Under the pieces are notes generated by a model. That model was not told the DNA's origin. It was given only the letters and a program-made list of their open reading frames with translations, and searched no databases. Made by a program: the position numbers and the translations under genes. 64,000 nucleotides of DNA from Pectobacterium polonicum (GTDB lineage: Bacteria; Pseudomonadota; Gammaproteobacteria; Enterobacterales; Enterobacteriaceae): NCBI RefSeq assembly GCF_005497185.1, contig NZ_RJTN01000004.1:1-64000 (forward strand). The letters run 5' to 3'. Every line of letters starts with the position of its first letter. Positions within the stretch are counted from its first letter, which is position 1. This document shows, piece by piece, positions 43,631 through 56,391 of this stretch.

Positions 43631-45481
43631 TTACACCAGCAGTAACAAGCCCAGCACCAGCACGGCACCAAAGCCCATAGAGGCAACATACCAGCGCAAC
43701 TGACCATTCGCACTGAGCGCCAGCCCACGATTACCCCAACGGGTGATGATGGCAGGCAGGGTCATCAGTGCATTTAACGGATCACGCTGCAACAGCTTCG
43801 CGATAGCCAGATACGGTTTAACAAAGACATGGTCGTACAACCAGTCGAAGCCCCATGCATGGAACCACCAGGTTGAGAAGAAACGGCCTGGAGCACTGTT
43901 CGCAATGCTATTCACCGCCTGACGTTTACCCAGCCACAGCACAGCGGCAAGCAGAATACCGGCAATCGCCACCACGCCAGAGGTAATTTCCAATGTCAGC
44001 AACTGGCCATGTTCAAGTGCTGTTGTTGCCGGCAATACGCCATGCAACGGCGGAACAATCATCGCACCAATAAAGGTGGACAGAACCATCAGCACAACCA
44101 GCGGTAAGTGGTGAGAAATGCCTTTTCCTGCATGCGCCTTGGTTTTCTCTTCACCGTGGAACACGATGAAAATCATACGGAACGTATACAGCGAGGTCAT
44201 GAAGGCACCGGCCAATCCAGCCACCATCAGATTGATGTGACCATTTGCCCATGCACCAGCCAGAATCTCGTCTTTACTGAAGAAGCCTGCGGTAACCAGC
44301 GGCAGTGCAGCCAGCGCCGCGCCCCCGACCAAGAAGCAAACATAAACCAGCGGAATCGTTTTGCGCAGGCCACCCATCTTGAAGATGTTCTGTTCGTGGT
44401 GGCAGGCCAGAATTACCGAACCAGAAGAGAGGAACAGCAGCGCTTTAAAGAATGCGTGCGTCATCAGGTGGAAAATCGCGGCATCCCATGCCTGCACGCC
44501 CAGCGCCAGGAACATGTAACCAATCTGGCTCATGGTAGAGTAAGCCAAGACGCGCTTGATGTCTGTTTGAACCAAGGCAGCAAAACCTGCCAGCACCAAC
44601 GTGACTGCACCCACGATACCTACCAGATGCAGAACATCCGGGGCCATCAGGAACAGGCCGTTAGTACGCGCAATCAGGTAAACCCCCGCGGTAACCATCG
44701 TGGCGGCGTGGATCAGTGCAGATACCGGAGTTGGACCAGCCATCGCATCTGCCAGCCAGGTTTGCAGCGGCAGCTGTGCAGATTTACCGACCGCACCACC
44801 CAGCAACATCAGCGTAGCCCAGGTGATTTCAGGTGAACCTTCAGCCAGTTTCTGCGGTGCCAGAACCATCAGTTCGCGGAAATTGAGTGTACCCAACTCT
44901 TTGTAAAGGATGAACAGCGCAAAGGCTAAAAAGACGTCACCCACACGCGTAACGATAAAAGCCTTCATCGCTGCCGCACCGTTCTTCGGATTGGTGTAGT
45001 AGAAACCGATCAGCAGATAACTGCACAGCCCTACCCCTTCCCAACCGAGATACATCAGCAGCAGGTTATCAGCCAGTACCAGAACAACCATACTTGCGAT
45101 GAACAGGTTGGTGTAAGCGAAGAAGCGAGAATATCCCTCTTCCCCACGCATATACCAAGAGGCAAACAGGTGAATAAAGAAGCCGACCCCCGTCACCACA
45201 GACAGCATCGTCACCGAGAGACCGTCGAGCACCAGCGTTACGCTAATGTCGAAATTGCCAACGGTCATCCATGTCCACAAATGCTGGTTAAAGAAGGTGA
45301 CACCGCCGCTGTGCTGCTGAGCCATGAAATCAACCACAACCCAAGCGGTAACTAACGCTGCCAAACCAATCGAGCCAACACCGACCGTCGCGGACGTGTT
45401 TTCAGACCAGCGACCACGAGAAAATGCCAGCAGCAGAAAGCCGAGCAGCGGAAAGAGTATTGTTAAATAGAGTAAGTTCAT
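43631..45481 (-). CDS. nuoL: NADH-quinone oxidoreductase subunit L
   Basis: A 616-residue antiporter-like subunit (E. coli 613) with about sixteen helices. [16 protein letters not shown] carries the key Glu, [26 protein letters not shown] the conserved loop, and [19 protein letters not shown] follows. The C-terminal part has the long lateral helix that ties the three antiporter units together. The start overlaps the nuoK stop by 4 bp. Confidence 0.97.
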
Positions 45482-45780
45482 CCGCGCATCTCACTGACTG
45501 TATCAATATTCAGGGTTTGACGACGACGATACATCTGCAATAACAGCGCCAGACCAATACTGGCCTCAGCCGCCGCCAGCGTAATCGCCAGAATGTACAT
45601 CACCTGACCATCCGGCTGCTGCCAGTAACTGCCTGCGACAACAAAAGCCAGTGCAGCTGCATTGATCATAATTTCCAAACTAATCAACATAAACAGCAAG
45701 TTACGACGAATTAATAGACCAGTCAGCCCCAGAACAAACAAGATAGCGGCTAAAATCAATCCATGTTGTAACGGAATCAT
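45478..45780 (-). CDS. nuoK: NADH-quinone oxidoreductase subunit K
   Basis: A 100-residue membrane subunit (MrpC-like), identical in length to E. coli NuoK, with three transmembrane helices and the two membrane glutamates ([14 protein letters not shown] and [14 protein letters not shown]). It overlaps nuoJ and nuoL by 4 bp each, implying coupled translation. Confidence 0.97.
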
Positions 45781-46337
45781 GCGCGTTCCCCCGTTATTTT
45801 TTTCTCAACGTCCTGGTTCGCGCCTTCTTTATTGATAACGTCACCACGTTTATCTTCACGACCAATGTGGAAAGCGACAACCAATCCCGCCAGCAGTAGC
45901 ATTGACGCTAATTCAACTGCCAGAACATAAGGCCCAAACAGGCTGATACCCACGGCTTTCGCCTCAACAGGCGTGCCAGTGATGCCCTGCTCTTTCAGGC
46001 TCAGGATGGCGTTAACCACAATCACCAGTAACGCCAGTGAGAGAATGCTCGGACCGATCCAGACGCTCGGTTTCAGCCAATTCCGCTCTTGTTCTTCTAC
46101 GGAATTACCGAGGTTGAGCATCATGACCACGAACACAAACAGCACCATGATGGCACCCGCATACACGATAATGCTCAGCGCGCCGGCAAAATTAGCCCCC
46201 AGCGAGAAAAAGACGCCCGCAATCGCCATGAGCGAGGTGACCATATACAACAATGCATGCACAGGATTGGTATGCGTAATGACGCGCAATGTCGCCAGTA
46301 TCGCAATCAAACCTGTGGTATAAAAAGCGAATTCCAT
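45777..46337 (-). CDS. nuoJ: NADH-quinone oxidoreductase subunit J
   Basis: A 186-residue membrane subunit with five helices ([42 protein letters not shown] split by a short break) and a charged cytoplasmic tail. It joins the quinone-site end of complex I to the proton channels. It lies 9 bp after nuoI. Confidence 0.96.
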
Positions 46338-46346
46338 GCTAGCTCC

Positions 46347-46889
46347 TTAGGGCAACAGGCCTTTGACATCAATAGGTTTGGCTTCGTTTTCAGCTTCGCC
46401 TTTGTCTTTCCCATCGATTGCCATACCAGCCATCCGGTAGAAATTGTATTCCGGATATTTACCCGGCCCCGATATCAGCAGATCTTCTTTCTCGTACACC
46501 AGATCCTGACGTTTGTAATCGCCCATCTCGAAATCCGGCGTCAGCTGGATAGCGGTTGTCGGACAAGCTTCTTCACAGAAGCCACAGAAAATGCAGCGCG
46601 AGAAGTTGACGCGGAAGAACTCGGGATACCAGCGACCATCTTTGGTTTCCGCTTTCTGCAATGAGATACAGCCGACCGGACAGGCCACCGCACACAGGTT
46701 GCAGGCAACGCAACGCTCTTCACCATCGGGATCGCGCGTCAGCACGATACGACCACGGTAGCGCGGCGGTGGATTCACAGGCTCTTCTGGGTACATCCTG
46801 GTTTCGCGCTTCTTGAAAGCATTCGATCCCACCATACAGATACTGCGTATCTGGGTGCCGAAACCAACCACTAACTCTTTCAATGTCAT
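46347..46889 (-). CDS. nuoI: NADH-quinone oxidoreductase subunit I
   Basis: A 180-residue iron-sulphur subunit, the same length as E. coli NuoI, with two ferredoxin-type [4Fe-4S] motifs: [15 protein letters not shown] and [15 protein letters not shown] (clusters N6a and N6b). It passes electrons from NuoG towards NuoB and quinone. It is 17 bp after nuoH. Confidence 0.97.
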   Translation of the reverse strand: MTLKELVVGFGTQIRSICMVGSNAFKKRETRMYPEEPVNPPPRYRGRIVLTRDPDGEERCVACNLCAVACPVGCISLQKAETKDGRWYPEFFRVNFSRCIFCGFCEEACPTTAIQLTPDFEMGDYKRQDLVYEKEDLLISGPGKYPEYNFYRMAGMAIDGKDKGEAENEAKPIDVKGLLP

Positions 46890-46906
46890 GGTTTATTCAC
46901 CCCTTC

Positions 46907-47881
46907 TTAAGCGTTGTACAAAATGACGGCCGCTGTTGCCAGCAGATTCAAAAGCGTTATCGGCAGACAGACTTTCCAACCGAAAGCCATCACCTGGTCA
47001 TAACGTGGACGGGGTAACGAAGCACGAATCAGGATGAACATCATCATGAAAAAGCCTGTTTTCAGCGCAAACCAGACAAACGGAGGCAAGAACGGACCAT
47101 GCCAGCCACCGAAGAATAAGGTTACCATCAGCGCGGAAACGGTCACGATCCCGATATATTCGCCCACAAAGAACAGACCGAATTTCATACCGGAATATTC
47201 AATGTGGTAACCATCGGCCAGTTCCTGTTCAGCTTCAGGCTGGTCAAACGGGTGACGGTGACACACCGCCACGCCTGCGATGGCAAACGTAATAAAGCCG
47301 AAGAACTGTGGAATTACGTTCCACAGATGTTCCTGAGAATCAACGATATCACGCATATTGAACGAACCCGCCTGCGCGACAACACCCATCAGTGACAGGC
47401 CGATAAACACTTCGTAGCTCACAGTCTGAGCGGAAGCACGTACCGCGCCGAGCAGCGAGTATTTGTTGTTACTCGCCCAGCCGGCAAACAGCACCGCGTA
47501 AACGGCCAGCCCCGCCATCATCAGGAAGAACAGGATACCGATGTTCAGATCGGCGACACCCCAGGTTGGTGTGATCGGCACAATCGCAAAGGCAATCAGC
47601 ATTGACGTAAACGCGATCATCGGTGCCAGCGTGAAGATCACCTTATCGGTAAAATTCGGCACCCAGTCTTCTTTGAAGAACATTTTGATCATGTCAGCAA
47701 CAAGCTGTAATGAACCGCCCCAACCTACCCGGTTCGGTCCATAACGTCCCTGGAAGAGGCCGAGCAGTCGACGCTCACCCATACTCATGAACGCGCCACA
47801 GGTCACGACAACCAGCAGAATCACGATCGCTTTTCCGACGGTGATCAGAATCTCGATTAATTCCGGCGTTAACCAACTCAT
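46907..47881 (-). CDS. nuoH: NADH-quinone oxidoreductase subunit H
   Basis: A 324-residue membrane subunit (E. coli 325) with about eight helices, forming the quinone-binding pocket with NuoB and NuoD. Diagnostic segments are [41 protein letters not shown] and [13 protein letters not shown]. It overlaps the nuoG stop by 4 bp. Confidence 0.97.
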   Translation of the reverse strand: MSWLTPELIEILITVGKAIVILLVVVTCGAFMSMGERRLLGLFQGRYGPNRVGWGGSLQLVADMIKMFFKEDWVPNFTDKVIFTLAPMIAFTSMLIAFAIVPITPTWGVADLNIGILFFLMMAGLAVYAVLFAGWASNNKYSLLGAVRASAQTVSYEVFIGLSLMGVVAQAGSFNMRDIVDSQEHLWNVIPQFFGFITFAIAGVAVCHRHPFDQPEAEQELADGYHIEYSGMKFGLFFVGEYIGIVTVSALMVTLFFGGWHGPFLPPFVWFALKTGFFMMMFILIRASLPRPRYDQVMAFGWKVCLPITLLNLLATAAVILYNA

Positions 47882-50604
47882 TGTGCGGCCTCCCGCAGAT
47901 TTTCAACGGTTGCACCCGCCAGCACCGGTGCGATACCCGGCAAGCCCAGCGGTAAACCAACCTGTCCCTGACTCAATGCCGCACTTAAGCGCAGTGGCAG
48001 ACGTAGCGTTTGCCCTGCACAAGTCAATTCCAGCAACGCCCCCGAGTTTACACCCAGTGTCGCCGCATCAGCTGGATTCACCATCACGTAAGGCTCTGGC
48101 ATACGCTGCTGAATTACGTCAGAACGCTGTGACATTTCGTCACTACCGAACAGGTGATAATACGGCGCAACGCGCCACTGACCCGCTTGTGGGACGAAAG
48201 CCGCAGGGATGTTGTCGAAGTACGCCAGCGAACCTTCTCCAGCTTCGATCATACGAACGCCAGGATCGCCATGACGCAAATGCCCACCCACTTCGTCCTG
48301 GAATTTGTTCCAGGCTTGCGGTGAGTTCCAACCTGGTGCCCAGGCAAACGGAATTTGCTGACGGTTGGCTGTCGGACTGTTGTTCCCTTCCATTGAGAAG
48401 GCAAACATCGTGTCTTTGTCAACAGGCTGACGCGGTTCATGCACGCTGATATTGGCACGCATCGCTGTACGACCGCTGGAGCGAATCGGTGAACGCGACA
48501 GTTTCTGCCCACGAATACGGAACGACGCGTCCGGCGCAGCATCTTTAATCGCCGCCAACTGCGGCAATGCCGTAACACACGCGTCAATCACGTTATCCAG
48601 CTGCGTCCAGTCAACCTGACGGCTGTTATAGGTGATATACAGCGAGTGCAGCCAGCGCCAGCTTTCCAGCATCACAATCTTGTCGTTGTAGTACGTTGGG
48701 TCATAAACCTGGAAGAAACGCTGAGCACGGCCTTCCTGATTCACCAGCGTACCGTCGCTTTCAGCGAAGCTGGCGGCAGACAGAATGATGCTGGCCTTGT
48801 CCATGATGCGAGTACGCTGATGATCGACCACAATCAGGTTTTCAGCTTTTTCCAGCGCCGCGTCAACGCGAGCGATTGGGGCATGACGGTAGAGATCGTT
48901 CTCCAGAACCACCACGCTATCGGCGTTGCCGTTTTCCAACTGCGCCAGCGCGTCATCCAACGAACCGCCGCCCATGATTGACAGCCCGATGCTGTTAGCA
49001 GCAGGTGCAACAAAGGTAATGCCGACGTCAGAGCCGCGATTTTTCAGCGCTTTAGCAACGTTTGCCGCTGCGGAGATCACTTCCTCGCTACCTGAATTGG
49101 TACCGGAGATGATGAGCGGCTTTTTCGCACCGGCCAGCGCCTGTACGATAATATCGACTTTCTGGTCAAGACCCGCAGCCAGATCGGTAACTGCCGGTGC
49201 GCTGCTATCCAGACCGTGTGCAATGGCAAAACCAAGGCGCGCCTGATCGGCAACCGGCGCACGATAGTTCCATGCCGCAATATCGTCCAGACGGGTGTTA
49301 TCGACGTTGGTGACAAACAGCGGGTGCTTGGCATGCTGACCAATGTTCATGATCGCCGCAATCTGCCAGTCAGCCACTTTCTGTGCTGCCGCCATTTCGC
49401 GGGCTTTGCCTTTAACGGCTTGACGAACGGCCAATGCGATACGCGCGCCAGTTTGGGTTAGGTCTTCACCCAGAATCAGAACCGCATCGTAGCCTTCGAT
49501 TTCACGCAGCGCTGGCGTTCTGACACCGCTTTCGCGTAGCACTTTCAGAATCAGTTGCAGACGATTTTGTTCTTCCTGCGCGATACCCGTGTAGAAGTTC
49601 TCTGCCCCTACCAGCTCACGTAATGCGAAGTTGCTTTCAATGCTGGCACGCGGCGAGCCGATACCGATCGTTTTCTTCGCCTGACGCAGCACATCCGCCG
49701 CACCTTGCAGTGCCTGGTCGGCATTCAGTGCGATCCAGTCATTACCACGACGTTGCAACGGCTGGTTCGGGCGGTCTTTCTGGTTGACATAACCGTAACC
49801 AAAACGACCACGGTCACACAGGAAATAGTGGTTTACGCTACCGTTGAAACGGTTTTCGATACGACGCAGTTCGCCATAGCGCTCACCGGGACTGGTATTA
49901 CAGCCGACGCTGCACTGTTGGCAAACGCTCGGTGCAAACTGCATATCCCATTTACGGTTGTAGCGCTCGGAGTGCGTTTTGTCGGTGAATACGCCAGTAG
50001 GACACACTTCAACCAGGTTACCGGAGAACTCACTTTCCAGCGTGCCATCTTCCGGGCGACCGAAATAGACGTTGTCGTGTGCGCCATAAACACCAAGATC
50101 TTTACCATCCGCATAATCCTTGTAGTAACGAACGCAGCGATAGCAAGCAATACAGCGGTTCATCTCATGAGAAATAAACGGCCCGAGATCCTGATTACGA
50201 TGGGTACGCTTGGTGAAGCGATAGCGACGGAAGTTCTGCCCCGTCATGACCGTCATATCCTGCAAATGACAGTTACCGCCTTCCTCACACACCGGACAAT
50301 CGTGCGGGTGGTTGGTCATCAGAAACTCAACTATCGTCTTACGGAATAGCTTCGCCTCTTCATCTTCGATCGCGATGAACGCGCCATCGGTTGCTGGTGT
50401 CATACAGGACATCACCAGACGACCGCGGGTGTCTTCCGCGTTTTGATACTGTTTTACCGCACAGAGGCGGCAAGATCCGACGCTCCCGAGCGCGGGGTGC
50501 CAGCAAAAGTAAGGAATATCAAGTCCCAGAGTCAGGCAAGCTTCCAGAAGGTTGTCTGCTCCGTTTACTTCATACTCTTTGCCGTCTACATGAATAGTAG
50601 CCAT
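47878..50604 (-). CDS. nuoG: NADH-quinone oxidoreductase subunit G
   Basis: A 908-residue peripheral subunit, the same length as E. coli NuoG. The N-terminal [2Fe-2S] domain has C-x10-C-x2-C-type spacing ([19 protein letters not shown] in part), then [27 protein letters not shown] and CQQCSVGCN, which hold the N4, N5 and N7 clusters. A molybdopterin-oxidoreductase-like domain lacking the cofactor follows. The start at 50604 matches the E. coli N-terminus; further upstream ATGs exist. A 187-bp gap with a palindromic repeat separates it from nuoF. Confidence 0.97.
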   Translation of the reverse strand: MATIHVDGKEYEVNGADNLLEACLTLGLDIPYFCWHPALGSVGSCRLCAVKQYQNAEDTRGRLVMSCMTPATDGAFIAIEDEEAKLFRKTIVEFLMTNHPHDCPVCEEGGNCHLQDMTVMTGQNFRRYRFTKRTHRNQDLGPFISHEMNRCIACYRCVRYYKDYADGKDLGVYGAHDNVYFGRPEDGTLESEFSGNLVEVCPTGVFTDKTHSERYNRKWDMQFAPSVCQQCSVGCNTSPGERYGELRRIENRFNGSVNHYFLCDRGRFGYGYVNQKDRPNQPLQRRGNDWIALNADQALQGAADVLRQAKKTIGIGSPRASIESNFALRELVGAENFYTGIAQEEQNRLQLILKVLRESGVRTPALREIEGYDAVLILGEDLTQTGARIALAVRQAVKGKAREMAAAQKVADWQIAAIMNIGQHAKHPLFVTNVDNTRLDDIAAWNYRAPVADQARLGFAIAHGLDSSAPAVTDLAAGLDQKVDIIVQALAGAKKPLIISGTNSGSEEVISAAANVAKALKNRGSDVGITFVAPAANSIGLSIMGGGSLDDALAQLENGNADSVVVLENDLYRHAPIARVDAALEKAENLIVVDHQRTRIMDKASIILSAASFAESDGTLVNQEGRAQRFFQVYDPTYYNDKIVMLESWRWLHSLYITYNSRQVDWTQLDNVIDACVTALPQLAAIKDAAPDASFRIRGQKLSRSPIRSSGRTAMRANISVHEPRQPVDKDTMFAFSMEGNNSPTANRQQIPFAWAPGWNSPQAWNKFQDEVGGHLRHGDPGVRMIEAGEGSLAYFDNIPAAFVPQAGQWRVAPYYHLFGSDEMSQRSDVIQQRMPEPYVMVNPADAATLGVNSGALLELTCAGQTLRLPLRLSAALSQGQVGLPLGLPGIAPVLAGATVENLREAAQ

Positions 50605-50660
50605 AGTCAGCATGCTTCCATAATGGCCCGTGTTGCCACGGGCGCTAATCAAAAATTCTG

Positions 50661-50725
50661 TATACCCTCATCTTTCAAGCCGCAAATGCGTTGGCTACCT
50701 GCGCCTTGAAATCTATTGGGTTTAT
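50661..50725. repeat. Short palindromic repeat inserted between nuoF and nuoG
   Basis: The left end TATACCCTCATCTTTCAAG and right end CTTGAAATCTATTGGGTTTA are imperfect inverted repeats. The segment TTTCAAGCCGC..TGCGTTGGCT is the reverse complement, with a few changes, of the right end of the repeat at 32668-32786. It looks like an internally deleted copy of the same dispersed element, in a gap of an otherwise compact operon. Confidence 0.7.
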
Positions 50726-50791
50726 GAGGGTGGCTTATTTGCGTCACCCTGCGGATACATTCACTGCATCTCGCACGTATTGAGCGATAGC

Positions 50792-52141
50792 TTACCAGCG
50801 CTCTTTCAACAGGTTAGGCTGAATACCGCCAATCGCCTTGAGGTTGCCTAAATACTGTTTAGAGATACCCGCTTCGAATTCTTCCCGGAAATACTTGATG
50901 GCACTTTGCAGCGGTTCGACCGCACCCGGCGCATGCGCACAGAAGGTGTTACCCGGTCCGAGGAAGCGGCAAAGCTGCTCTAGCGTTTCGATATCGCCAG
51001 GCTGACCTTCGCCATTCTCCAGCGCACGTAAAATCTTCACGCTCCACGGCAAACCATCACGGCACGGCGTACACCAGCCACAGGATTCACGGGCGAAGAA
51101 CTCTTCGAGGTTACGCGTCAACGAAACCATATTGATCTCGTGATCGACGGCCATCGCCAGCGCAGTACCCATACGGCTACCTGCTTTCGCAATGTGCTCA
51201 AAATCCATGGGTAGATCGAGGTGACTTTCCGTCAGGAAATCCGTACCTGCACCGCCCGGCTGCCAGGCTTTCAGCTTCAGACCATCGCGCATGCCGCCCG
51301 CGTAGTCTTCCAGAATTTCACGCGCAGTCGTACCGAACGGCAGTTCCCACAGACCTGGATTCTTGACCCGACCCGAGAAGCCCATCAGTTTCGTGCCTGC
51401 ATCTTTACTTTTACCCGCAGACAATCCCTGATACCACGCTGCACCGTGCTCGATAATTGCCGGTACGTTACACAGTGTTTCCACGTTGTTGACGCAGGTC
51501 GGCTTACCCCAAACACCCGCAGACGCTGGGAACGGTGGCTTGGAACGTGGGTTGGCACGACGGCCTTCCAGCGAATTAATCAGGGCAGTTTCTTCACCGC
51601 AGATGTAACGCCCGGCGCCCGTATGCACGAACAGCTCGAAATCAAAACCGCTGCCCAAAATATTCTTGCCCAGCAAGCCAGCGGCTTTTGCTTCTTCAAT
51701 TGCGCGACGCAGGTGAACCGCAGCTTCGATGTATTCACCGCGTAAGAAGATGTAGCCGCGATAGGCTTTCAGTGCAAAGGCGCTGATCAGCATGCCTTCA
51801 ACCAGCAGATGAGGCTCTTGCTCCATCAGCAGGCGGTCTTTATAAGTACCCGGCTCCATCTCATCCGCGTTACACAGCAGGTAGCGGATGTTCATGCTTT
51901 CGTCTTTCGGCATCAGGCTCCACTTCAAGCCTGTTGAGAAGCCCGCCCCGCCACGCCCTTTTAGGCCAGCGTCTTTAACCAGTGAGACCACTTCATCCTG
52001 AGCCATGCCGGTTAACGCTTTTTGCGCTGCGACATAGCCGTTTTTGCTGCGATATTCATCCAGCCATACTGGCTGTTTGTCTGCGCGTAAACGCCAGGTC
52101 AGAGGATGCTGCTCAGCCGTCAGAACAATGTCTTTACTCAT
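50792..52141 (-). CDS. nuoF: NADH-quinone oxidoreductase subunit F (NADH-binding)
   Basis: A 449-residue peripheral subunit holding FMN, the NADH site and cluster N3. The NADH/FMN glycine-rich stretch [15 protein letters not shown] and the FMN region [14 protein letters not shown] are clear, as is the N3 motif [12 protein letters not shown] with a fourth Cys near the C-terminus (NTFCAHAPG). It starts in a 4-bp overlap with nuoE. Confidence 0.97.
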   Translation of the reverse strand: MSKDIVLTAEQHPLTWRLRADKQPVWLDEYRSKNGYVAAQKALTGMAQDEVVSLVKDAGLKGRGGAGFSTGLKWSLMPKDESMNIRYLLCNADEMEPGTYKDRLLMEQEPHLLVEGMLISAFALKAYRGYIFLRGEYIEAAVHLRRAIEEAKAAGLLGKNILGSGFDFELFVHTGAGRYICGEETALINSLEGRRANPRSKPPFPASAGVWGKPTCVNNVETLCNVPAIIEHGAAWYQGLSAGKSKDAGTKLMGFSGRVKNPGLWELPFGTTAREILEDYAGGMRDGLKLKAWQPGGAGTDFLTESHLDLPMDFEHIAKAGSRMGTALAMAVDHEINMVSLTRNLEEFFARESCGWCTPCRDGLPWSVKILRALENGEGQPGDIETLEQLCRFLGPGNTFCAHAPGAVEPLQSAIKYFREEFEAGISKQYLGNLKAIGGIQPNLLKERW

Positions 52142-52683
52142 TGATACTGCTCCAATAACGTTTCAATACCTTCCGGCGTCACATGGCTGTGGGTATCGTC
52201 ATCAATCATCATTGACGGCCCCTTATCACAGTTCCCCAGGCAACAGGTCGGCAACAGCGTGAAACGTCCATCAAACGTTGTCTGTCCTGGTTTAATGCTG
52301 AGCTTACGCTCCAGCGCAGCCTGAACGCCCTGATAACCATTGATGTGGCACACAACGCTGTCGCAATAGCGAATAATGTGACGCCCGACAGGCTGGCGAT
52401 AAATCTGGCTGTAGAACGTAGCCACACCTTCCACATCGCTGGCAGGGATACCCAGCAAGTCGGCAATCGCGTGGATAGCACCATCCGGCACCCAGCCGCG
52501 TTCTTTTTGCACAATTTTCAGCGCTTCAATTGATGCGGCTCGTGCATCTTCATAGTGATGTTTTTCGTGCTCAATGGCGTCACGTTCGGCGTCACTCAAT
52601 ACAAAAGTACTTTCTTTTGTCAGCGAATCGACAGCCGGTTGTCCCAGAGCGTCAATATGATCGTGATTGTTATGATCATGCAT
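52138..52683 (-). CDS. nuoE: NADH-quinone oxidoreductase subunit E
   Basis: A 181-residue thioredoxin-like subunit with the [2Fe-2S] N1a ligands in YCDSVVCHI and [14 protein letters not shown]. It is about 15 residues longer at the N-terminus than E. coli NuoE, and this extension is rich in His and Asp ([13 protein letters not shown]). The remainder aligns closely. It lies between nuoCD (2-bp gap) and nuoF. Confidence 0.96.
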   Translation of the reverse strand: MHDHNNHDHIDALGQPAVDSLTKESTFVLSDAERDAIEHEKHHYEDARAASIEALKIVQKERGWVPDGAIHAIADLLGIPASDVEGVATFYSQIYRQPVGRHIIRYCDSVVCHINGYQGVQAALERKLSIKPGQTTFDGRFTLLPTCCLGNCDKGPSMMIDDDTHSHVTPEGIETLLEQYQ

Positions 52684-52685
52684 AA

Positions 52686-54485
52686 TTAGCGGTCCACATC
52701 TGACATTACGAAATCAATACTGCCGAGGTAAACGATCAGATCGGATACCAGACATCCGCGAATTACAGAAGGAATCTGTTGCAGATGCGCATAGCTCGGC
52801 GTGCGAATACGGGTACGGTAGCTCATCGTGCCGCCGTCACTGGTCAGGTAATAGCTGTTGATACCTTTTGTTGCCTCAACCATCTGGAATGATTCATTGG
52901 CAGGCATAACCGGTCCCCAGGAAACCTGAAGGAAGTGGTTAATCAGCGTATCGATATGCTGCAACGTGCGCTCTTTTGGTGGCGGCGTCGTCAGTGGGTG
53001 ATCCGCTTTGAACGGCCCTTCCGGCATGTTTTTGAGGCACTGATCCAGAATGCGCAGGCTCTGACGCAGCTCTTCAACTTTCAGCATCACGCGGCTATAG
53101 CAATCGCTGATGCCGTCGCCGACTGGCACTTCAAAGTCAAAGTTTTCATAGCCAGAATAGGGACGCCATTTACGCACGTCGAAACCGATGCCTGTAGCAC
53201 GCAGACCCGCTCCCGTTACCCCCCATTCCAATGCTTCTTTCGCATTGTAAGCGGCTACGCCCTGAGTACGACCTTTCAGAATGGTGTTCTGCAATGCGGC
53301 TTTAACGTAGGTATCCAAACGGCTCGGCATCCAGTCGAGGAATTCCCGCAGCAGACGCTCCCAGCCGCGTGGCAGATCGTGCGCCACACCGCCAATACGG
53401 AACCACGCCGGGTGCATACGGAAGCCGGTAATCGCTTCAACCAAATCGTAAATTTTCTGGCGGTCAGTAAACGCAAAGAACACCGGTGTCATCGCACCGA
53501 CGTCCTGAATATAGGTACTGATATACAGCAGATGGCTATTAATACGGAACAGCTCGGACAGCATCACACGAATCGTTTTCACACGATCCGGCACCTCGAT
53601 ACCCGCCAGTTTCTCAACGGCCAATACATACGGCATTTCGTTAACGCAGCCGCCGAGGTATTCAATACGGTCAGTATAAGGAATGTAGCTGTGCCAAGAC
53701 TGGCGCTCGCCCATTTTCTCCGCACCACGATGGTGGTAACCCACATCAGGCACGCAGTCGACAATTTCTTCACCATCCAATTGCAGGATAATACGGAAAG
53801 CACCGTGTGAAGACGGGTGGTTCGGACCAAGGTTGAGGAACATGAAATCCTCATTCTCAGTGCCGCGCTTCATGCCCCATTCTTCTGGTTTGAACGTCAG
53901 CGATTCCATTTCCAGATCTTCTTTCTGCTTAGTCAGCTCGAAAGGATCGAACTCGGTCGCACGCGCCGGATAATCTTTACGCAGTGGATGCCCTTCCCAC
54001 GTCTGCGGCATCATGATGCGCGTCAGGTTTGGGTGACCATCGAAGGTCATGCCGAACATCTCCCACGTTTCCCGCTCATACCAGTTGGCATTCGGGAACA
54101 GTTTGGTTACGGTCGGTAAATGCAGGTCATTCTCAGCCAACGCGACTTTGAGCATAATGTCGCGATTACGCTCAATGGAAATTAAGTGGTAAAAGACGGA
54201 GTAGTCGGCGGCAGGTAAACCTTCACGATGGGTGCGCAAACGTTCATCCATACCGTGCAGGTCAAACAGCATGACATAAGGCTTCGGCTGTTTTTTCAGG
54301 AATGCGACAACATCCAGTAATTGCTCACGCTTGACCCACACCACCGGGATACCTGTGCGGGTTGCCTGTACAGTAAATGCATCTGGTCCAAAACGGTTAC
54401 ACAGTTCGCCAACGACCGGATCGTTAAGGTGATCGCGGGTTTGCCAGCCTGGCTGAGCGAGATCGTGTGTCGTTAAATCTGTCAT
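52686..54485 (-). CDS. nuoC: NADH-quinone oxidoreductase fused subunit C/D
   Basis: A 599-residue fusion typical of enterobacteria (E. coli 600). The C part (about 1-190) ends with the 30-kDa motif [21 protein letters not shown]. The D part (about 205-599) begins [15 protein letters not shown], with the quinone-site His/Tyr region, and ends with [11 protein letters not shown]. It forms the junction between the electron-transfer arm and the quinone site with NuoB. Confidence 0.97.
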   Translation of the reverse strand: MTDLTTHDLAQPGWQTRDHLNDPVVGELCNRFGPDAFTVQATRTGIPVVWVKREQLLDVVAFLKKQPKPYVMLFDLHGMDERLRTHREGLPAADYSVFYHLISIERNRDIMLKVALAENDLHLPTVTKLFPNANWYERETWEMFGMTFDGHPNLTRIMMPQTWEGHPLRKDYPARATEFDPFELTKQKEDLEMESLTFKPEEWGMKRGTENEDFMFLNLGPNHPSSHGAFRIILQLDGEEIVDCVPDVGYHHRGAEKMGERQSWHSYIPYTDRIEYLGGCVNEMPYVLAVEKLAGIEVPDRVKTIRVMLSELFRINSHLLYISTYIQDVGAMTPVFFAFTDRQKIYDLVEAITGFRMHPAWFRIGGVAHDLPRGWERLLREFLDWMPSRLDTYVKAALQNTILKGRTQGVAAYNAKEALEWGVTGAGLRATGIGFDVRKWRPYSGYENFDFEVPVGDGISDCYSRVMLKVEELRQSLRILDQCLKNMPEGPFKADHPLTTPPPKERTLQHIDTLINHFLQVSWGPVMPANESFQMVEATKGINSYYLTSDGGTMSYRTRIRTPSYAHLQQIPSVIRGCLVSDLIVYLGSIDFVMSDVDR

Positions 54486-54583
54486 AAATATGTCACCACA
54501 TTAAATGTGCTATTTCTGTAGCTGATAATGACCGCACACTATTATCGAGGTATTACACGGTCACCGGGTTTATCATCTACAGG

Positions 54584-55258
54584 TCAAATCTCATCAGGCG
54601 AACGCAGGTTGGTCACAGCGATTCGCTCGCCGCGTTTGCGCTCACGCTCAGATTGCATGTTGGCGCGGTAAACGCCCTGTTCACCCACCACCCATGACAG
54701 AGGGCGGCGTTCTTTACCGATGGATTCTTTCAGCAGCAACAGCGCTTGCATGTAGGCTTCCGGACGCGGCGGGCAACCCGGAATATACACATCAACGGGC
54801 AGGAATTTATCTACGCCCTGAACAACGGAATAGATGTCGTACATGCCGCCGGAGTTAGCACACGCGCCCATGGAGATAACCCATTTAGGCTCAAGCATTT
54901 GCTCGTACAGACGCTGAATAACGGGTGCCATTTTGGTGAAACAGGTTCCCGCGACGACCATGAAGTCAGCCTGACGTGGCGACGCACGCAGAACCTCAGC
55001 ACCAAAACGCGCAACGTCATGAACGGCGGTAAATGACGTCACCATTTCTACATAGCAACAGGAAAGACCAAAGTTATACGGCCACAGGGAATTCTGACGA
55101 CCCCAGTTCACCGTATCGTGTAATGCATGTTCCAGTTTGCCCATGTAGACACTGCGGTGAACATGTTGCTCCAGAGGGTCGGAAACGATCTCCTGACGTT
55201 GCAGGGGATAACGGTCATTCTCACCGTCCGGCTCTATGCGGGTGAGCGTATAGTCCAT
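54584..55258 (-). CDS. nuoB: NADH-quinone oxidoreductase subunit B
   Basis: A 224-residue subunit holding the terminal cluster N2. The tandem cysteines are in LSCCYVEMV, with further ligands in VAGTCFTKM and [10 protein letters not shown]. It donates electrons to quinone. It is close to nuoA (17 bp) and 98 bp from nuoC. Confidence 0.97.
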   Translation of the reverse strand: MDYTLTRIEPDGENDRYPLQRQEIVSDPLEQHVHRSVYMGKLEHALHDTVNWGRQNSLWPYNFGLSCCYVEMVTSFTAVHDVARFGAEVLRASPRQADFMVVAGTCFTKMAPVIQRLYEQMLEPKWVISMGACANSGGMYDIYSVVQGVDKFLPVDVYIPGCPPRPEAYMQALLLLKESIGKERRPLSWVVGEQGVYRANMQSERERKRGERIAVTNLRSPDEI

Positions 55259-55275
55259 CTTAAAATGCCTCGCTG

Positions 55276-55716
55276 TTACTGCGGATGAGTGTTGGTAGTG
55301 TTGATGATGTCTGATTTAACAACTTGTCTCTTGGATCGAACCGGGGTCCAGTCAAGTGCCCCAACGCGAACCAGATAAACCAAACCAGCCAACAGCACCA
55401 AAATGAAAATGGTTGCTTCAATGAAGCCTATCCAGCCGCTTTCTTTGATAGACACCGCCCAAGCGTAGAGATAGAGGGCCTCAACGTCGAAGATAACGAA
55501 GAACATAGCGACAAGATAAAATTTAGCAGACAGACGTAGCCGCGCTGAACCCACAGAGTCGATCCCGGATTCATAAGGTACGTTTTTGGCCCTGGCTCTG
55601 GCTCTCCCACCCAGCAAGAACCCACCGGTCAGCATGAAAACGCACAGGCCTACGGCAATGATAAGGAATAGCGCAAAAGCCCAATGATGGGCGAGGATTT
55701 CAGTAGTTGTTGACAT
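55276..55716 (-). CDS. nuoA: NADH-quinone oxidoreductase subunit A
   Basis: A 146-residue membrane subunit (E. coli 147) with three helices and the conserved loop [22 protein letters not shown]. It is the first gene of the 13-gene operon. The promoter region is the 620 bp upstream, shared in position with the E. coli lrhA-nuo intergenic region. Confidence 0.97.
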   Translation of the reverse strand: MSTTTEILAHHWAFALFLIIAVGLCVFMLTGGFLLGGRARARAKNVPYESGIDSVGSARLRLSAKFYLVAMFFVIFDVEALYLYAWAVSIKESGWIGFIEATIFILVLLAGLVYLVRVGALDWTPVRSKRQVVKSDIINTTNTHPQ

Positions 55717-56336
55717 TCTCTTTGCTTACTCATCAAAAGTGGCGGGTAATATCTCTGCTCTGTTATCGGCAGTTAATGCGCCACATCGATTAAAAGGAAG
55801 GATTAATAACCACAAAAAAGCACGGAAACGTATCAGGTAAGCCTTGCTTGGTATGGTTGAGCCCCAAATTTGTAACCTTTTTTTCAACCTTACTAAAAAT
55901 AACAGTACATTACTTTACATGCACGCTGTTTTGTTAACATTTTGTGTTCTCACTCGTAGCTAAATCGAGTCAGTGCCTTCGTCAGTTAACCAGAGCGCAG
56001 CGACACAGAAAGCAAGTTTGCACCGCCACTATACCATTTTCACAGAAAATGCCTGTTCCCCCATGTGGTTATTAGGGGTATTTTTTGATCCAGCACACAT
56101 TTTTACCAATTTAGTTAGTAAAAAAACCACACTGATTCAAGGCAAGGTTGGGCATCATTTTCCATAACATAATTTTAAAAAAACAGAACCGTCGTTTTAT
56201 AAAAGCAAAATATGCCCTATATCGCCACGTCTAGCCTATTGATGCCAAATGGAAAACGCAAAGTGGAATAAAACTGGGGAAATGAGGTCAATCAGACCCT
56301 GTCTACGCGGGTTTAACACATTAGTCATAAATCATC
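55717..56336. other. nuo promoter region
   Basis: 620 bp, AT-rich, with no supportable gene; a 64-codon open frame at 55973 has no ribosome-binding site or recognisable product. It should contain the nuo promoters and their ArcA, NarL or Fis sites, as in E. coli. I could not assign individual sites by eye. Confidence 0.5.
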
Positions 56337-56372
56337 ATCATTCGGGGTGCATCCCTACCCTCCCCGAATGAT
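56337..56372 (-). terminator. Hairpin at the end of hexA/lrhA
   Basis: ATCATTCGGGG (56337-56347) and CCCCGAATGAT (56362-56372) form a perfect 11-bp stem 20 bp after the lrhA stop, followed on the minus strand by GATGATTTATG. Confidence 0.65.
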
Positions 56373-56391
56373 AATTAACTACCCATTACGA

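Noticed and set aside
55973-56167. 64-codon frame in the nuo promoter region
   Set aside because: No Shine-Dalgarno, no motif, AT-rich sequence in a known promoter region.
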